NCBI GenBank assembly: GCA_012295275.1
Contig: CM022665.1
Coordinates: 16,673,476-16,737,475 of the forward strand
Length of the DNA stretch: 64,000 nucleotides
Source: Chrysomallon squamiferum
Taxonomy: Eukaryota > Mollusca > Gastropoda > Neomphalida > Peltospiridae
Reading direction: 5' to 3'
The number at the start of each line of letters is the position of its first letter. Positions within the stretch are counted from its first letter, which is position 1. The notes beneath the pieces are model-generated. The model made no database searches, was not told the origin of the DNA, and saw nothing but the letters and a program-made list of their open reading frames with translations. Shown in pieces: positions 1-15,075 of the stretch. Both the position numbers and the translations under genes were made by a program.

Positions 1-207
1 GAAAGAGAGAAGGAGAGGGACAGAAAGAAAAAGGCAGCCAGGGTAAGTGTGTGTGTCTGTGGAATTTGTGTGTATCAATATTTTGTTTACTGTGTGATTA
101 CATATTTATTGACAAAAGTTCTGTATCTGTATATTTTGTGTGTAAATTTTAAAAGTGTACAATCAAAACAGTTCTTATTCTGATTTCTATTAAGTTCTAT
201 CACTCAC

Positions 208-355
208 AATGCCATTCATGTTGCAGATCATCACTATTGTAGTTGTTGCTTTTTTCTTCCCATCTGAACAGGTCTCACCGTTTTCATACTTGAGTACAAT
301 TTTACCATTTTCTATTTTTACTGGATGTTCAGATAATTCACCAATGTTGTGATAT
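208..355 (-). CDS. IGF2R: IGF2R exon 24: MRH domain 10, last exon in the window
   Basis: It encodes IVLKYENGETC and ATTTIVMICN. It ends ATT|gtgagt, phase 0. The remaining exons lie beyond the left edge. Confidence 0.88.
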
Positions 356-3300
356 CTGAGTAACAATAAAATATTAATGACTCTTTGTTAGAAACACATT
401 AGTACATTTCAATCTTAACAGTTATAAGATATCAGTCATATGTTTTGAAAAAAATGGTAACAAATGATGATATGAGTGTGGAAACCTGAGCAGTGTTAAT
501 TAATTGACAAAATAAATGATCTGTTATATAAATAATATGCTTTGTTCAAATCAGGCCATATTTTAGTTAAGTGTATGCATGCACCCACACACATACCCAA
601 CACACATACAAACACACAATAACAAATAAAGAGGCAAAAATAAAATTGAAAAAAAACCCAACTAAATGAAGAAGAAAAAACAAACAAACAAACAAAAATA
701 CCTAAATGAAGAAGAAAAATAAAATATTAAAAAATGTAAATGAAGAAGCAGAAATAACATATGTAAAAGATTTGTTAATATTAAATAAATCATTACCTTT
801 TAGTAAAATTACGTTCATTCAAGTCAATCTTACAAGCTGCTGCATTGAATGGACATGTCTGATCTAAAAACAAAACATTTAACATAAAAAAACATAAAAA
901 TGTCTTTGTTAACCACATTGTTAACCACAGCTTGATTTCTGACTTTCTGTTATCATTATTTTAATACAACTATTGTAACTATTATCATCACTAACACTGA
1001 AATATTTTAAATAAATAAATTTATAAATAAAATAAAGTTAAAATACAAAAATATAAAATAAAATGAAATGAAACCAAATGAAACAAAACAATACAAAACA
1101 TATACATATACCAAAAAAAACAACAATAAAAAATAAAATATTTACCAAAATAAATAAATTAAATAAAAAGATAACAACTAAAAAAAAGAAAAAAGATCAA
1201 CAAATGTATAAATGTATATATAAATAAAGAAATTAATTAATAAAGAAACAAACAAAGAAGGAAATAAATCTTACCTTTATGATGTACCAACGACCTGCAG
1301 ACATTGATTATAAATTTAGTATGATCATGTTCAATGGGATATTCATAATTGTCTGAGGTTCTGGTCAACTGTGACAGGTCATATTGGTGGCCATCTTTGT
1401 CAATAATAGAGCAATCACTCACTTTGTAAGGAGGACACGCATGACTGGTTGGCCACTCAAACTCATAAGTACAGTCAGAACCTTCATTTAAAAATCGTGG
1501 CCCACTGCGGCCATCACTGGAGTGGTCACAGATGAAAGTGATTACTGTGGTTCTGTTGTATTTATTGTGACATTTTGACTGGCCCTCAGTATATGTTAGA
1601 GTGATCACCCCTGCATCATAAACGAGTTTGTCTGTTGACTTCCCTGAAAGAGACAAAACAATTAAAAGAAACTTTTATGTGCATATACACACCTACACCA
1701 ATTTCATTGGCCAGTGGTTAAGCTAATGGTGTTAAGACTGGTAACTAATAGGATCCCATCCAGCTACCAGATATAATTAAATGTAAACCAATACATTAAC
1801 TCTTGTAATAGATCCTGAAACTAGCAAATATTAACACCAACTTGAGCATACAACAGAGGTCTGTGAATTTTCTGTACAAGATGTTCTACTTCAATCTAGA
1901 AAGATGTTTAAATTGTGTACATTTTCTCTCAAATTTTATGAGTGTTATTTGGGTAAAAATATATTCCATAGTCAGGATATTTGAATTATAATTTTTAAAT
2001 TTAGATGGAAAATCAGAAATTCTATTACTTTTACAGCATAAACAATAACAATCATATTGTTTTTGTTACCTGGGTATTATTTTTTTATTTATTTATTTCT
2101 TTTTTTAATCTACACTGATATGAAAGTTATAATTCTATACATATTAGAAGATAAACAACAAAAATCACACGAATTTCATAATTATGTAATCTATTTGTGA
2201 TCAACTTTTAATGATTTTTATTATCTTTGAAAGTAAGAACATAATTATTCTTAGAGTATAAATAATAAAAATGACAGAGACCATTCATTTGTTTAACTTT
2301 TAATATATATATTTTTTTAATAATAAACAATAAAAACCACATGGCTTCATGACTTGGACTATTCTATTCATATATTTTAATTGTGAATGTTTTTAACTCT
2401 TTTTTTTTTATTTTTTTTTTTACCTGTATTGACATGAAAGATAGAATTCAATTTCTGTTAAAGCATAAATAATGAGGATTTCATGACTTAGACTATTCAT
2501 ATATTATAATTTTAAAGATATTTTTTTATAATTTGTTTTTAAATTTTTTTTTTACCTATATTCATATGAAAGTTGTTATCTAAAGGTTTGGTCTGACAAG
2601 CTCCCATTCCTGTGCAGTCTCTGAGGGTAGATTTCAGGGGTCCACAGACGTTGAGTAAATACTTGTATTCTCCAGCAGAGACCGAGTAATCCTCACTGAT
2701 CTTATGCAGGGGTGAAAGGTCAAACTCATAATGATAAATAGGATCTCTAACTTTGCAGTGACCTCCTCCTACAACTCTCTGAAAAAAATATTTATACACA
2801 TATATAAATAAAAACTTAATTAAAATTTAAATTCATTTGAAAATTAGTATGCATTCATTTTAAAGTAAAGAACTACCTAGATATAAATCAGTGAAAACCA
2901 AACAAAATATAAGCACACTTTAATCATACCAAACATACGGCTTTTAATATTATTTTAATTCTTGTTGTGATAAAGGAAATCTTCAGCTGCCATTTACTAG
3001 GCCACTTTTTATTTAGTTACAGTATCACAAGTATCACAAATATTCCACTTGTAATACATTGTGGAACTCTGGCTGGAAAGGGAAATAGCCCAATAGATGA
3101 CTGATACTGTCATCCATTATGCCTTAAAAAACAAAAAAATAATAACTCAGAGCTGTTCTCTGCAGACTAAGGCAGCTCACTGATTACATGGTCAGTACTA
3201 GAAGCTACTTACCTGCAGTGGACAAGCGCTGGGTGTTTCCCAGTCAAACACGTACTCACACAGCTCTGTCTCACCCATAAACACTGGCTCATGCTGCAAC

Positions 3301-6300
3301 AAAAATAATTATGCCTGCAATTTTCTCAAGAATGAAAACACTTTTTAGTTTTAAAAAATAAGATTAAAAAAAAAAAAAAAGAAGAAGAAGAAGAAAATGA
3401 AGAAAGAAAGAAAGAAAGCTGAAAAATAAAATTAAAAATAAATACAGCATATAAAAACTGTGTTTTTCAATAACTAGTGAAAAAGAATATTTTATGAATG
3501 TCATCAAAGCAAGAAAATGGGACTATAACATATTTTAAGAGTTATCTGTAGATATCCCATACTGAATAATTACTGATAATTATATAGATAAATTATTACA
3601 CAAACAATCAGTTACCTGGAAAACTAACTTGACCATTATAGCAAAAACTTGCTATTGTACAAAATCAAAAACAGTGCAATAAACGCACTAGTCATGCACA
3701 CCTCAAAAATGTAATAAATGTGCTAATCCAGCACACTTCAATAATTCAGTAAACTCACTAATCCTGCACACCTGATACTGGATTAGTGATGACCAAGCTG
3801 TAGCAATCGGTGATAAAAACAGAACAAACCTCGGATGATGAACAAATGAAATTAATTCTTGTGCTTCTTGCTGCCTCTAGTGATGTACCCTTGTGACAGA
3901 CATCTCCACCTCTGTACCTCAGTGTGATGGTACCATCAACAGCTACAGAGGGTTTGGACTGCAGGTATCCTATGTTGAATGGACTGTTCCCACCAATCTG
4001 ACAACCTCCAACAGGCCCACCTATTTAGTTTTAAAAATGAGTTAGTAAAGATTACAAATATATTGAACTGTTCAGAAGTTACAAATGTATGAAAAGATAT
4101 ATAGGAAAACACATAAAGAAATATTGTGCAAATACAAATACAGATAGATGATCACAGACACCGACACCCGTAACTGAAATACACTGACACACAAAATTAA
4201 TCAGGGGAAAAAAATCTTAATTCCTTACCTGGACACTCAGCACCAGCCCCAGTAAGAACAACAGGACGACAGACATTGAGTATGTATTTCAAATTTACGT
4301 GGCTCTCTCTTGCATCTGGCACCTCCCAGTTCGAGTCTGTTCGAGCCAATGGGGTGAGATCATACAACTGGCCTTTTGTGTCTGTTACAGTGCAATCAAC
4401 TGGCTGAGCTGGACAAGCAAGAGGTGTGGCCATTCTTAAGATGTATTTCTGCTCCATTTTCTCATCAAACTGCAGGCTCTCATTATTGACATTTCGTTCA
4501 CAGGTAAAGGAAATTTGTAATTCAAAGATGTACTGGCCTGGAGAAAAAAAAATAAAGTATAAAAATTGATATATATATATTAGGTACCAGCTGCCTAGCT
4601 GATATAATTGGTCAAAGCTGTTAAAGGTTCAGATTTTGTCCTGTTTTTTCCACTCCCAAATCCCTTCTATAAATCCTACCATAAAAAACAAATACATGTA
4701 ACTAAAGATCTTTATGTGTTCTTTTAAATGGTGTTGTTGTTCTTGTTGTGAGTTAAACCAGTTCTTTGTATGAGAATGTTAAACGTGGTGGGGTAAATGC
4801 TTTTCGGCACCCATGGTCAGCAATGAACAGAGTAGAGTAAAAAGTCCTAAAATAGGGTCACTCTACAAATGCCTGGCTTGTTTTTGCCAAATTGGCTTCA
4901 ATGTTATTTTTAGCACTGATAGGATGGTCAAAGTTCAATCTTTCTAACAGTGTGCATGACGTTGCTGGCAATGGCTTATATCAAAAGTTGCGTCCAAAAA
5001 CGTACTTTTTCGTGCCTTCAAACCTATTTTGAAAACAACTGGCTGAAAATAAAACCTATGTTCACGGGATCAAATGAAAGATCATTCAATTACCTTTCAA
5101 ACATTGTGTGACACTATGGTGTGTCTTCTTTGGCGAAAAGAAGCTCCGTGTTTGAAAGTAGCACGTGCTTAGAGAAATTGCCATTACGTTATGTTTTTTA
5201 CAGAACGAAATCGCCGTAGATTTTATGTACAGCTAGAAATGATTATATTTATATGTTATTTATATTTTTAATAACTTGTTGGCTGTTTGTTTTTATTCAA
5301 TGTTCCTACTTTTAGCGTATACATTACAGCATGTGCATAGCGAAATCGTGTTCTGAAATAAACAAATTATTTTGCTTTCAAAATTCTTGCGATAAACATC
5401 GAATTCAGAATCATAAACGTAACAAACACTACAACATAATAGAACAATGTATTCAGAGGTATTGATGGAATGCTGAATAAAAAATCTAATCACTTTTTTT
5501 AAAATATAAAATCATAAATTGATCAGTTTTAAAACATTATTTTTGTTGTTGATAATCTCTATCAGAGAAAATTTCAACAATGGTCAGATGATAGGTAACT
5601 TGTGTTTGCTGTCTAATCACAGTAAGTACAAAGCTAAGAAAATTATTTTATGTTTGCTTCAAATGACAGACTTATAACACCTGTGTCTTTAATTGCCTCT
5701 AGTTTCATGATTACATACATTTTATTGTCCCTGATTAATACCTGCAACACCTTTCTGGAGTTGACTCCAAGGATTAGCTGAGTTTATGTATTGCAAAGGA
5801 TTATGGTTAAACATCAAATGCTTGTAGACCTTTTAAGAAACATTTATATATATATATATATATATATATGATATATACACATCACAGTATTTTAACTTAT
5901 TACTACCAATTATTTAACAGAGTGACAACTGAAGCTGCTTATGTAAATAAAGTTGTGCTGTTCTATATAAATTGAAAAGGTAATTTTTTTTTTTGTATTA
6001 TCAATGTTAGACTGAAGTATGTCATTTGAAAGATCTTAATAAATTTTTCATTACACAGGTTGAATTTGTCAAATAAGACAAAAACTGAATCAACAGTATC
6101 TATTTGAACTTTAAGTCATTCTGCCGTGTGTCATTTTGAAGATTTAGGCATGTTTAGCATGTTATTGTGAACACACATACAAACATGCAGGTCTGACAAA
6201 AATTGAGCTCATTTAGCAAGTTGGTACCATCACTCTTGTTGATTTTCAGTATTTTGTGTTAATTACTTTTCAAACTACAGTTGGCCAAAGTAGCCCTTTC

Positions 6301-6518
6301 TGCTAATTAGCTAAAAGAGGGCTAAAAAACAACCAAATACCTGTCTTACTGATTTGCATATATCTTCTTAACCGCTGGAGATAGAATCATAATTTTTTCT
6401 GTGTTTTCATTGTTTTTGTTAAAGTCAGAAAAAATTTACCTGACAGTACCTATATATATATATCTAAATATACTAGCTTGATTTATTACATTTTTGAACT
6501 GTGTATGTATGTGTGTTT

Positions 6519-6550
<32 letters not shown>

Positions 6551-9500
6551 AGTGAATGAATGTTTAATGACACCCCAGCACAAAAAAAAAATACACACAT
6601 ATATATATATAAATAATTTTTTTTTTTTTCAAAAGTTAATTAAACACAGTGTAAAGAGTTGTGCAAAAAAACAGTTGAATTAAATTAAAATGGATAGTCA
6701 AATTCTGTAACTTTCAAAAAGTTTAAAACAAATTCAGGTTGTGTGTGTATGTGTGAACATATACATATATGTGTGTATGTGTGTGTAAAAATATATATAT
6801 ATATATTTATCTATTCATATGCAGGTGATTCTTTCCTCTCATTTAATTATTGTTAAGAAAAAATAATTATGACTGACACCCATTAACCATTAATAGTATC
6901 GCATAATAAACATTCACTGTAGGGTACTCTGACTACCTGTTGTCATGTTTCTATCTCCCCTGTATGTGACAAGCAGCTGGCCATCATCAGAATATTCGAC
7001 AGCCTTGCTAACCCTCGCCAGAGGAGGATTCCGGTTTGGCTGATGTTCACACACACCAGGCTGAGATTTGTCTGTGTAGCTGTCACAGCTTGGTGACCTG
7101 ACAGGTCCACAGATATTTATCTGCAAATAACATATGAACAAAATGAAATATTTAAACAAAAAATAAGTCCAAAGTAAGAAAATAAAAATGGATTAACTGT
7201 TAGAAGATAAAATGAGGATCGTAATGCAAGAACCCAATTTGTTTTCAAAAATGGCAGCTACATGAATTTCGAAGACTTTATCAAAAGCATTTTAACAGAA
7301 GCCAAATTAAACAGCCTGCAAAAAGTATAGGCAATACTGTCACTTGTTTTTAACAGCGAGAACCTTACCCTGAGAACTCTCTTGTCAGAGGTGACAACTT
7401 TGTAGAAATCTTTTTTCTTCAGTGGCATCAGGTTGAATATAAAATCTGAATTTGGATCCTTGATGGAACAGGATGCAGAACTATTCTGGATATCATCAAT
7501 TGGACAGGCAGCCTCCGTTTCCCAAATAAAAGAATATTCACAGTCGTTGATCTTTTGTGGTGGCATGGGTCCACTTGACTGAAATATTAAGTAATGTTTT
7601 TATCATGTTTGAAAATGATGGTTTTAAAAAATATGAATGACGGAAATTAAAACAAATAACACGCGGAAACAAAATGTTAATAGCTAAAATCACTAACTCA
7701 CACTAACACTCTCTCTCTTGCTCTCTCTCTTGCTCTCTCAAAATACATACAAAACAAATGTATAAACTCTTCTATCTATATTCAGACATAACAAGTCATA
7801 CCTCTTCATAATTATACAGAAACACAAACACATAAATAAAAGAGGTAGGTTTTTCAATTTGCTATTTTGTTTTAAGTAAAAAAATTACAAAATATGTAAT
7901 TATGTGTATAAATATATCATACCACTTTTCCTTTAGAACAAGTAAAATGGATAGTAGTTTTTATTTTTGATGCTTTTCCATTGATGTTAGTACAGTTTTC
8001 ACCATTACTGTACTCCAACATCAGCTGACCAGGCTTGTTGCCATCGGCAACAGGGCCAGATAACACCTGTCCAAGATTATCATGTACAAGTACTTCCTGA
8101 AGATTTAATGAAAAATTAATTACATTTGTGATATTGTTGTCACATTTTGCTTTTAATATAATGAAAAAGTACAATTAAAATATCTTAATCCAACATATAA
8201 TTTCAAAGACATTAAAATATTTCAGAAGTAAATAATAAAATCAAATGTTTAAAATTAATTAATAATAAAATAACAACCACAATAGCTTGGCATCTTACTG
8301 GCTAAGTTCTTTACATATTTATTCTTATGTATCCACGGAATCTCAGCCTTTATTATTAACAAATGTAAATTTCAGCTGAAACAATTACTTTCAATGATAC
8401 AGATTTATTAGCACTGCCTAATCTAAAACTTTCTGTACAATATTTTCTTTTACAATAAAGCATATTTATTTTAAACCTTAATAGTAAAAAGTAAACAGAC
8501 CTTTCCATTTTGGAATTTAGTTTCACACACTGCAGCAGACGGATCACAAACGATGGTGTGTTGCGACGCCAAGTGTATGTAACTGAGAGACCGACAGACA
8601 CTGATATAAAACTTGTGTTTTTCAGATGGATTAGAATCATCAATGACTTCCCAGTTTTCTTGACTCTCAATCAAAGACAGGCTGGTGAAGAATTTCAGTT
8701 GGATGCAAGATACATTTTTGTCATAAGTACATATTTTGAGAGAAAGAAAGAGAAAGAGAGAGAGAATCAGTGTATGAGAAAGTCATGAAAGAGAGAAAAA
8801 GTGAGACAGAAGAAAGAGATTGAGTTAGTGAATGAGTAAGAGTGAGAGATTGTAAGAGAGATAAGAATGATAGAGTGAGAGAAGGAGAAAAAGCATGTGT
8901 GTGATACAGAGAGAAGTATAATGTGAGTGTGTAATGTTGCATAAGTTTTAGCTTTATAATTATCCACAGTAAGAAATTTACAAACAAAGTCATAAAAATG
9001 ATTCTCTTATTTTTTAAACTATCGAGTCTTTTAAATATTAAACAAAAAGGTTTTTAAAAAGTAGATTAGTCTACTCACCGAGACAGATCATACTGCTTGT
9101 TGTTGACTTTGTCTATAAACACGCATTCTACTGGCTGTTGTGGACACACATAACCTGTGTACCACTTAAACATGTACACATGATTTTTCTCCTCAATCAG
9201 CTGCGGGTGACCAGCACCTTTTCTTAGGTCACAGAGAAAAACAATTTCTGTCTGTCTCTCTGTGTGATATTCATCATTGTACTTGTCACCATGTTTGTAT
9301 GTCAGTCTAATCTCACCATTGTAGTACTGCAGGATGCCATTTGGTCTCCCAGTGCTGAACACATCACTGGATAAATAAAAATAAATACACTAGTGACCAA
9401 TTCACACAGGTTAAAATTCAGATCTAACAGATCTGTGTGACAATACAAATAAACACAAAATCGAAATGTGTTGTATATTAATATATATATTTTCTTGTGC

Positions 9501-12500
9501 TTGTTACTTTAAAAATCTAACTTTTTAAAATTAAAACAGAATTTGTAGGTATATATTTTGAAACTCGGTTATAATAACCATTAGATATCCATGATCAATT
9601 CACATTCAAACATGTGCTCATTATATATATATATATATACACACAGGCATACACACACATGTATGTATATACGTATATGTGCATGTGTGTTGTGTGTGTG
9701 TGTTTATGTTTGTGTATGTACACACACACACAAATACATCAATTTCTGTTGTATACATGTGTAGGTATGCTGCATTAATTAATATCAAAACACACCTGTC
9801 TCTTCCATTCTTTTTCACCTGACAAGAAGCTGTGGGTACATGGCCATTGTCACACCTGGTCTTAGTGACCTGTCCACACACATTCAGAAAGTAGTCGTAT
9901 GTAGCATTCTGGTCATGTACTGTGTAATATTCACCTGCATTCTTTGTCAGTCGAGACAGGTCAAACTGATACCCTAGTTAAAAACATACAATCACAGTCT
10001 GCTAGAACCTCTAGATGTTTACATGTCAATAATTAGTTTATGAATATTTTATATTTTCTGTGTGTATGTATGTATGTATGTATGTATGTGTGTGTGTGTG
10101 TGTGTGTTAAAAGAAATATGCGTAATTCCTGAAAATTTCAGAAAATATGCATAAATTTTGATTCACTCAAGTAGATCATCCTCTGACTGCAACTGATGGC
10201 GAATTTCATAAAGGAGGTTAGATGATAACAGGCCAGTGAATAAGCAGAACCCAAGTGTGACAAATGGGGAACATTTAATTTCGTGGAAAAAGTGTAGTTT
10301 TCAAACTGAACACATTTGACTCCTGAAGTCCATTCAGTTATATTATTATCTCTTAACCAACAAACAAGCATGCACTTAATGTCACAGTTTGCTCTTTCTA
10401 CAGACACCTGCCTCTGTGGATGCCGGGCTTTCCCAGAGTCTATCATCAACTGGCCACATTACATTCAGTTCAGTGATTACACATATTTTCTGACATTTTC
10501 AGAAATTATACCAATTTCCTGATAATAAACATTTCTTGTGACATATATATATATATATATATATACACATATTCTTGAAGCTATGTAAGTTACATTTGAA
10601 TACGTATTATACCTGCTTCATCATCAGAGACTCTACAGTCACTTCCATTTTTCTGTGACTGTACGCAGGCTGCTGCAGTGTACCACTCAAACTCATACAT
10701 GCAGTTATCATTTGTCTTCTGTACCAGTACTGGTCCACTCTCCAAGTCACCTGTCAAATACAACCACCTCAAAATGACACCACAATTCTTACATGTCGAT
10801 GTAATTCACAACAAACATTCACATACACATATATCGTTTCTTTATAGTTTTAATTATTTCAACTAATTTTAATTTCATTCTTTTCATAAGAAGAAATTAA
10901 CTTTACTAAATAATTACTGTTTGTATATTGTTAGTCACATTGTTTGCATAATTATAAGTGTGTTTTCCAGATATTTGAAAAATCAGAGACAATGTAATAT
11001 TCCTCGTGTTTTATTATTAGCAAAGACATCTTCACAAACTGAGGACAAAAATGTCATTAAGTTTTCACAGTGTTTAGCCTAATATTTGCATATACTGATG
11101 GATGGATGGATGGATGGATTAAAGTTAATTACCTGGCCTGCAAATGAAGTTGATGACAGAGGAAGTTTTTCCCTTTCCACAAGCAACGCCACCAGTGTAC
11201 TTCAATTTTAGGTTTTGAGACTTGGTGTCATAAGTCAGTTTTTCAGAAAATGTTCCAATATTGTTAACTCCTTTTTCATCTGTTTAAACAGAACAGTAAT
11301 AATTAAATTAAAGTTGATTTATTTAACGTAATTTAGTTTCCTTTTGTTTCTGGAGGTTTTTTCGCAGTTTATCTTTTTATTATTGTTATTCAAAGGTGAC
11401 TAAACATTTTAAAATATTAAAAAATCAAATACATGAATTTTTTTTCATTCTTAAAAAACAGCATATATAAAAATTATGAAACAAAATATATACATAGAGA
11501 AGCAAAAAAAATAATAATAATAATAATAATTTAATATTATAAATAAAATATCTTTATTTTTTACTGTTTCTTTTTCTTTTTTTTTTATTAAATTTATTTA
11601 CTTATTTCTTTTCAAATTTTATTTATTTATTTATATATTTTGAATATTTTATTTTTTTACTTTTTCATGGCCTTATACCGTCATATCATTTCTCTGAGGT
11701 CTCTGCATTGTAAAATATGAATGAAAGTGTTCTAAACAGAAAATATCAATAAATTTACCTTTAACACAAATGGCACTGTTGGCAGGGCAACCAGACGCAT
11801 CTCCAGTTTTCAGTACATCGTGACAAACATTGATAAAGTACTGTTTCTTTTCATCTTGACGAGTGCCATCTAGAGCAACCCAGTTGGAACCTTAAAAATA
11901 AAAATATGTCTTCTTCAGCATCCAGATTAAACACAGCCCTACTGCAAAGTACTTGCCTAAGCAGAGTCATTCTAGGAAAAGTAACTTCAAGTGGTATATT
12001 TTACAAACATTCCACAAAATTTGGACAAAATAACCCAATTACTAAAAGCAGTTTTTACACGTTTGTTTTCTTCTTTTTGTTTTTCTTCAAAAAATGTTTT
12101 TCAAACTGGTTATGAATTATCTTTAAAAAAGATTATTTTAAAAATATTTTACCACTTTTCCTCACTAAAGTAGAGAGGTCATAGCGATGACCCTTATGAT
12201 CAACTTGACAAAGGTCATCAACTGAATGCTCTACACAAGCATACTTGGTCTGCCACTCAAAGAAGTAAGTACAGTTCTCTTGTCCTGAGAACACTGGTTT
12301 TCCTTTTCCATCATCTTCTATAAGGAAAGAAATATATTTTTAAAACAATTCTATGTAACTGTGTGTTACTGGGTGTGAGGTAGTGAGAGAGGGTAAGACT
12401 GAGAGAGAAAATTGTTAACAGTTACTCCTTTTTTATCTCTTTATACAGAACAGTAATAAGGGAGGGAGACTGACAGGCAGAAAGAGACAGAAAGTGAGAT

Positions 12501-15037
12501 TGAGAGAAAGAGCAAGTGAGTAAATGAGTGAGAAAGAGAGAGCGAGAGAGAGACAAAGAGAGAGATTGTGACAATGTGTTAAGCATTATCAAACAGACTT
12601 TTGCACAAAATTTAGAGTGAAAATATAAAATAAAAATAATAATTATATATATATACAGGGTGGCCCAAAAGTAGGTTTACAGTGAAATAAAAACAAATCA
12701 TAAAATGAAAAGTTAGGTTTACAAAAATGAAATAAATTGCAAGCAGCAAGGAAAAAGTGTAAATTCAAGTTAGATCCGAGGAATATTTTATGTTCATTGT
12801 ACTTAGCAAGTAACTTCAAGCATATAAACAATAGTTTAATAACTGTAATCTACTTTTGGGCCACCCTGTATATAAATATAAATATATATGTATTTTAGAA
12901 CACAGATAACAAAAAAAAAAGGTTGGTAAACAGGATTAAAACATGATCAATATAAATTCAGTTAAGTACCTGCAGATTTGTTACACTTGAACAGAATGAT
13001 GGTTTCTCTGTGGAAATGTGTGTGGCATGTATCACCATTTCTGTATGTCAGAGTGAGATCTCCATCAGAGTATCTGCAAAATATTTTTTATTATTAATAG
13101 TTTAACATTAACTTCAAAACAGTTGTAAGATGCTGACATGGCTGAATCCATCATATATACATTTTTCTTGATACAGTACATATATACTAAAGCCTTTGAT
13201 AAATTAGATGGGGAGAATGGGTTTGCTGTCATGCACTGGGGAAGTACTGAACCACTGAATTACTAGCAGTGTACTATCAATGAAATCATTTTTAATATTT
13301 ACTAACAATGTAAAAATGTGCAATATTTACTAACAAAGGATAATTAATATAATAATTTTCAATATCTAATAACAGTGTGTTTATACTGATAATGTCTGTG
13401 TAATATTTTTCGTAGGTATTAACAACATGTTATTACTGTAATAATTTTGAACCATTCACCTAAGCAGCATGTCATCTTTCGTTCCTAGCTGTCTGGCAAA
13501 TGATGAGTCTTCAGTTTTTAACTGGCAAACCGAGGCATGTGCTTTCTTTGAACACGGAATAGTCAACTCCTGACAAACACGGATATAATATACATAGTGA
13601 TCATTTCCATCAGTGACCGACACCGTATATGCTGCAAAAAATAAAGTGATGAGTTTGATAAAAATCTACTACTACTTAAATGTCAGCCAATAAAATCACT
13701 GTGAGAATCTGGAACAGTGTTTTTTTATTTGGGGGGGGGTTCCTCTATTCATAATTACAATTAAATTTTTTTTAAATCAATCAATCAAATTAACAATACA
13801 GACAAATAATTAACTTATTTGGTAAAAGAAGAAAAGTAAGTTTTATTGTTGTGAGTTTTGTATTTTGAGACAAAACTGACCAAAATGCTAACATCATAAT
13901 GAATTAATATGTGAAGGAGTTTTTAACGACAACCTGATATATAATTTAAATGAAAGGTAACAGTTGTTATTTTTATGATGAAGATACATGAGAAAAAACC
14001 TGCTACTACCATTCACTGGGCTATGCTGATGTGTCAACAGCAAGAATTCCTTTCCGAAGCACCTTTGTATAATCAAGAAAATACAAATAAGGAGACAGAC
14101 AATTAAATCTCACCAGTTTTGCTGGTCAAAGGTGAAAGGTCAATGTCAATGTTGTGTTCTTCGTTATTGAGTTGGCACGTCTTGCTGGAGAGGATGCTGA
14201 TGTCACATGCATACTCAGTGTACCACTCCACTGTGTACTGACAGTTGTGATCATCCAGTAAAAGTGGATCCTTGCTCTGAAAGATGATTTATTTCATTAA
14301 ACTTTAATTACACTAACAAACATTAACAACTTCCTCATTTCAAATTGTAAAATAACATCTATACATGCATCCAGTTTGTGCATACTTAAGCTCCCATTAA
14401 GATTTATTGCAATCTTTAATCTCTAACAAGGTTAAATAAATAACAACTACAATCACCAAAGTGTAACAACAGCTGTTAAACCATTTAAACAGGATATCTA
14501 GTTTAGTTTCTCAGTACCAAAAAAATACTCACCCCACCACGCTCTGGACAGATAAAGGTAATAGTTGTGGTGGGATTGTCTAAACAGGTATCTGGTTTTG
14601 ATGATGTTGTATACTGTATCATTAGGTTTCCATCTGTGGTCACCTGCAAGTGTCCAGCCAGCTGACCCATGTCCTGAGCTTTTCCGTTGATCACTCTGCA
14701 CGCAGCAGAGTTTGCTGGACATTTACTGAGAGAACTGGCAGTACCTGGGAAAAATAGAAAAGGGTGACTGATGTCCAAGAAATGCAAAGTAGCATCTCTA
14801 CTGGCAACCTTTTCAATTCTAAACATCCTTCAGCAATTAAACATGTATCATGTGGTCACTTTAACCAAACAGGACTGAAAACAGGACAGATAATGAAACT
14901 ATCAGACATTTACTTTTACTTTCTCCCACTCTGTGTTTCACATACACACACACACCTACATGGGACACAGACACAGAAATAAAGACACAAACATATATAC
15001 ATGTACACACATGTACATATCCAAATATATAAAAGCA

Positions 15038-15075
<38 letters not shown>

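Noticed and set aside
1705-1770. A functional tRNA gene
   Set aside because: Only A- and B-box-like words are present; no cloverleaf could be folded.
4538-6936. A larger transposon filling IGF2R intron 17
   Set aside because: Short similar words near both ends could not be extended into terminal repeats.
12643-12831. 62-codon ORF inside the mariner element as a transposase remnant
   Set aside because: No transposase motif (D,D34D or helix-turn-helix) is visible and the element is too short.
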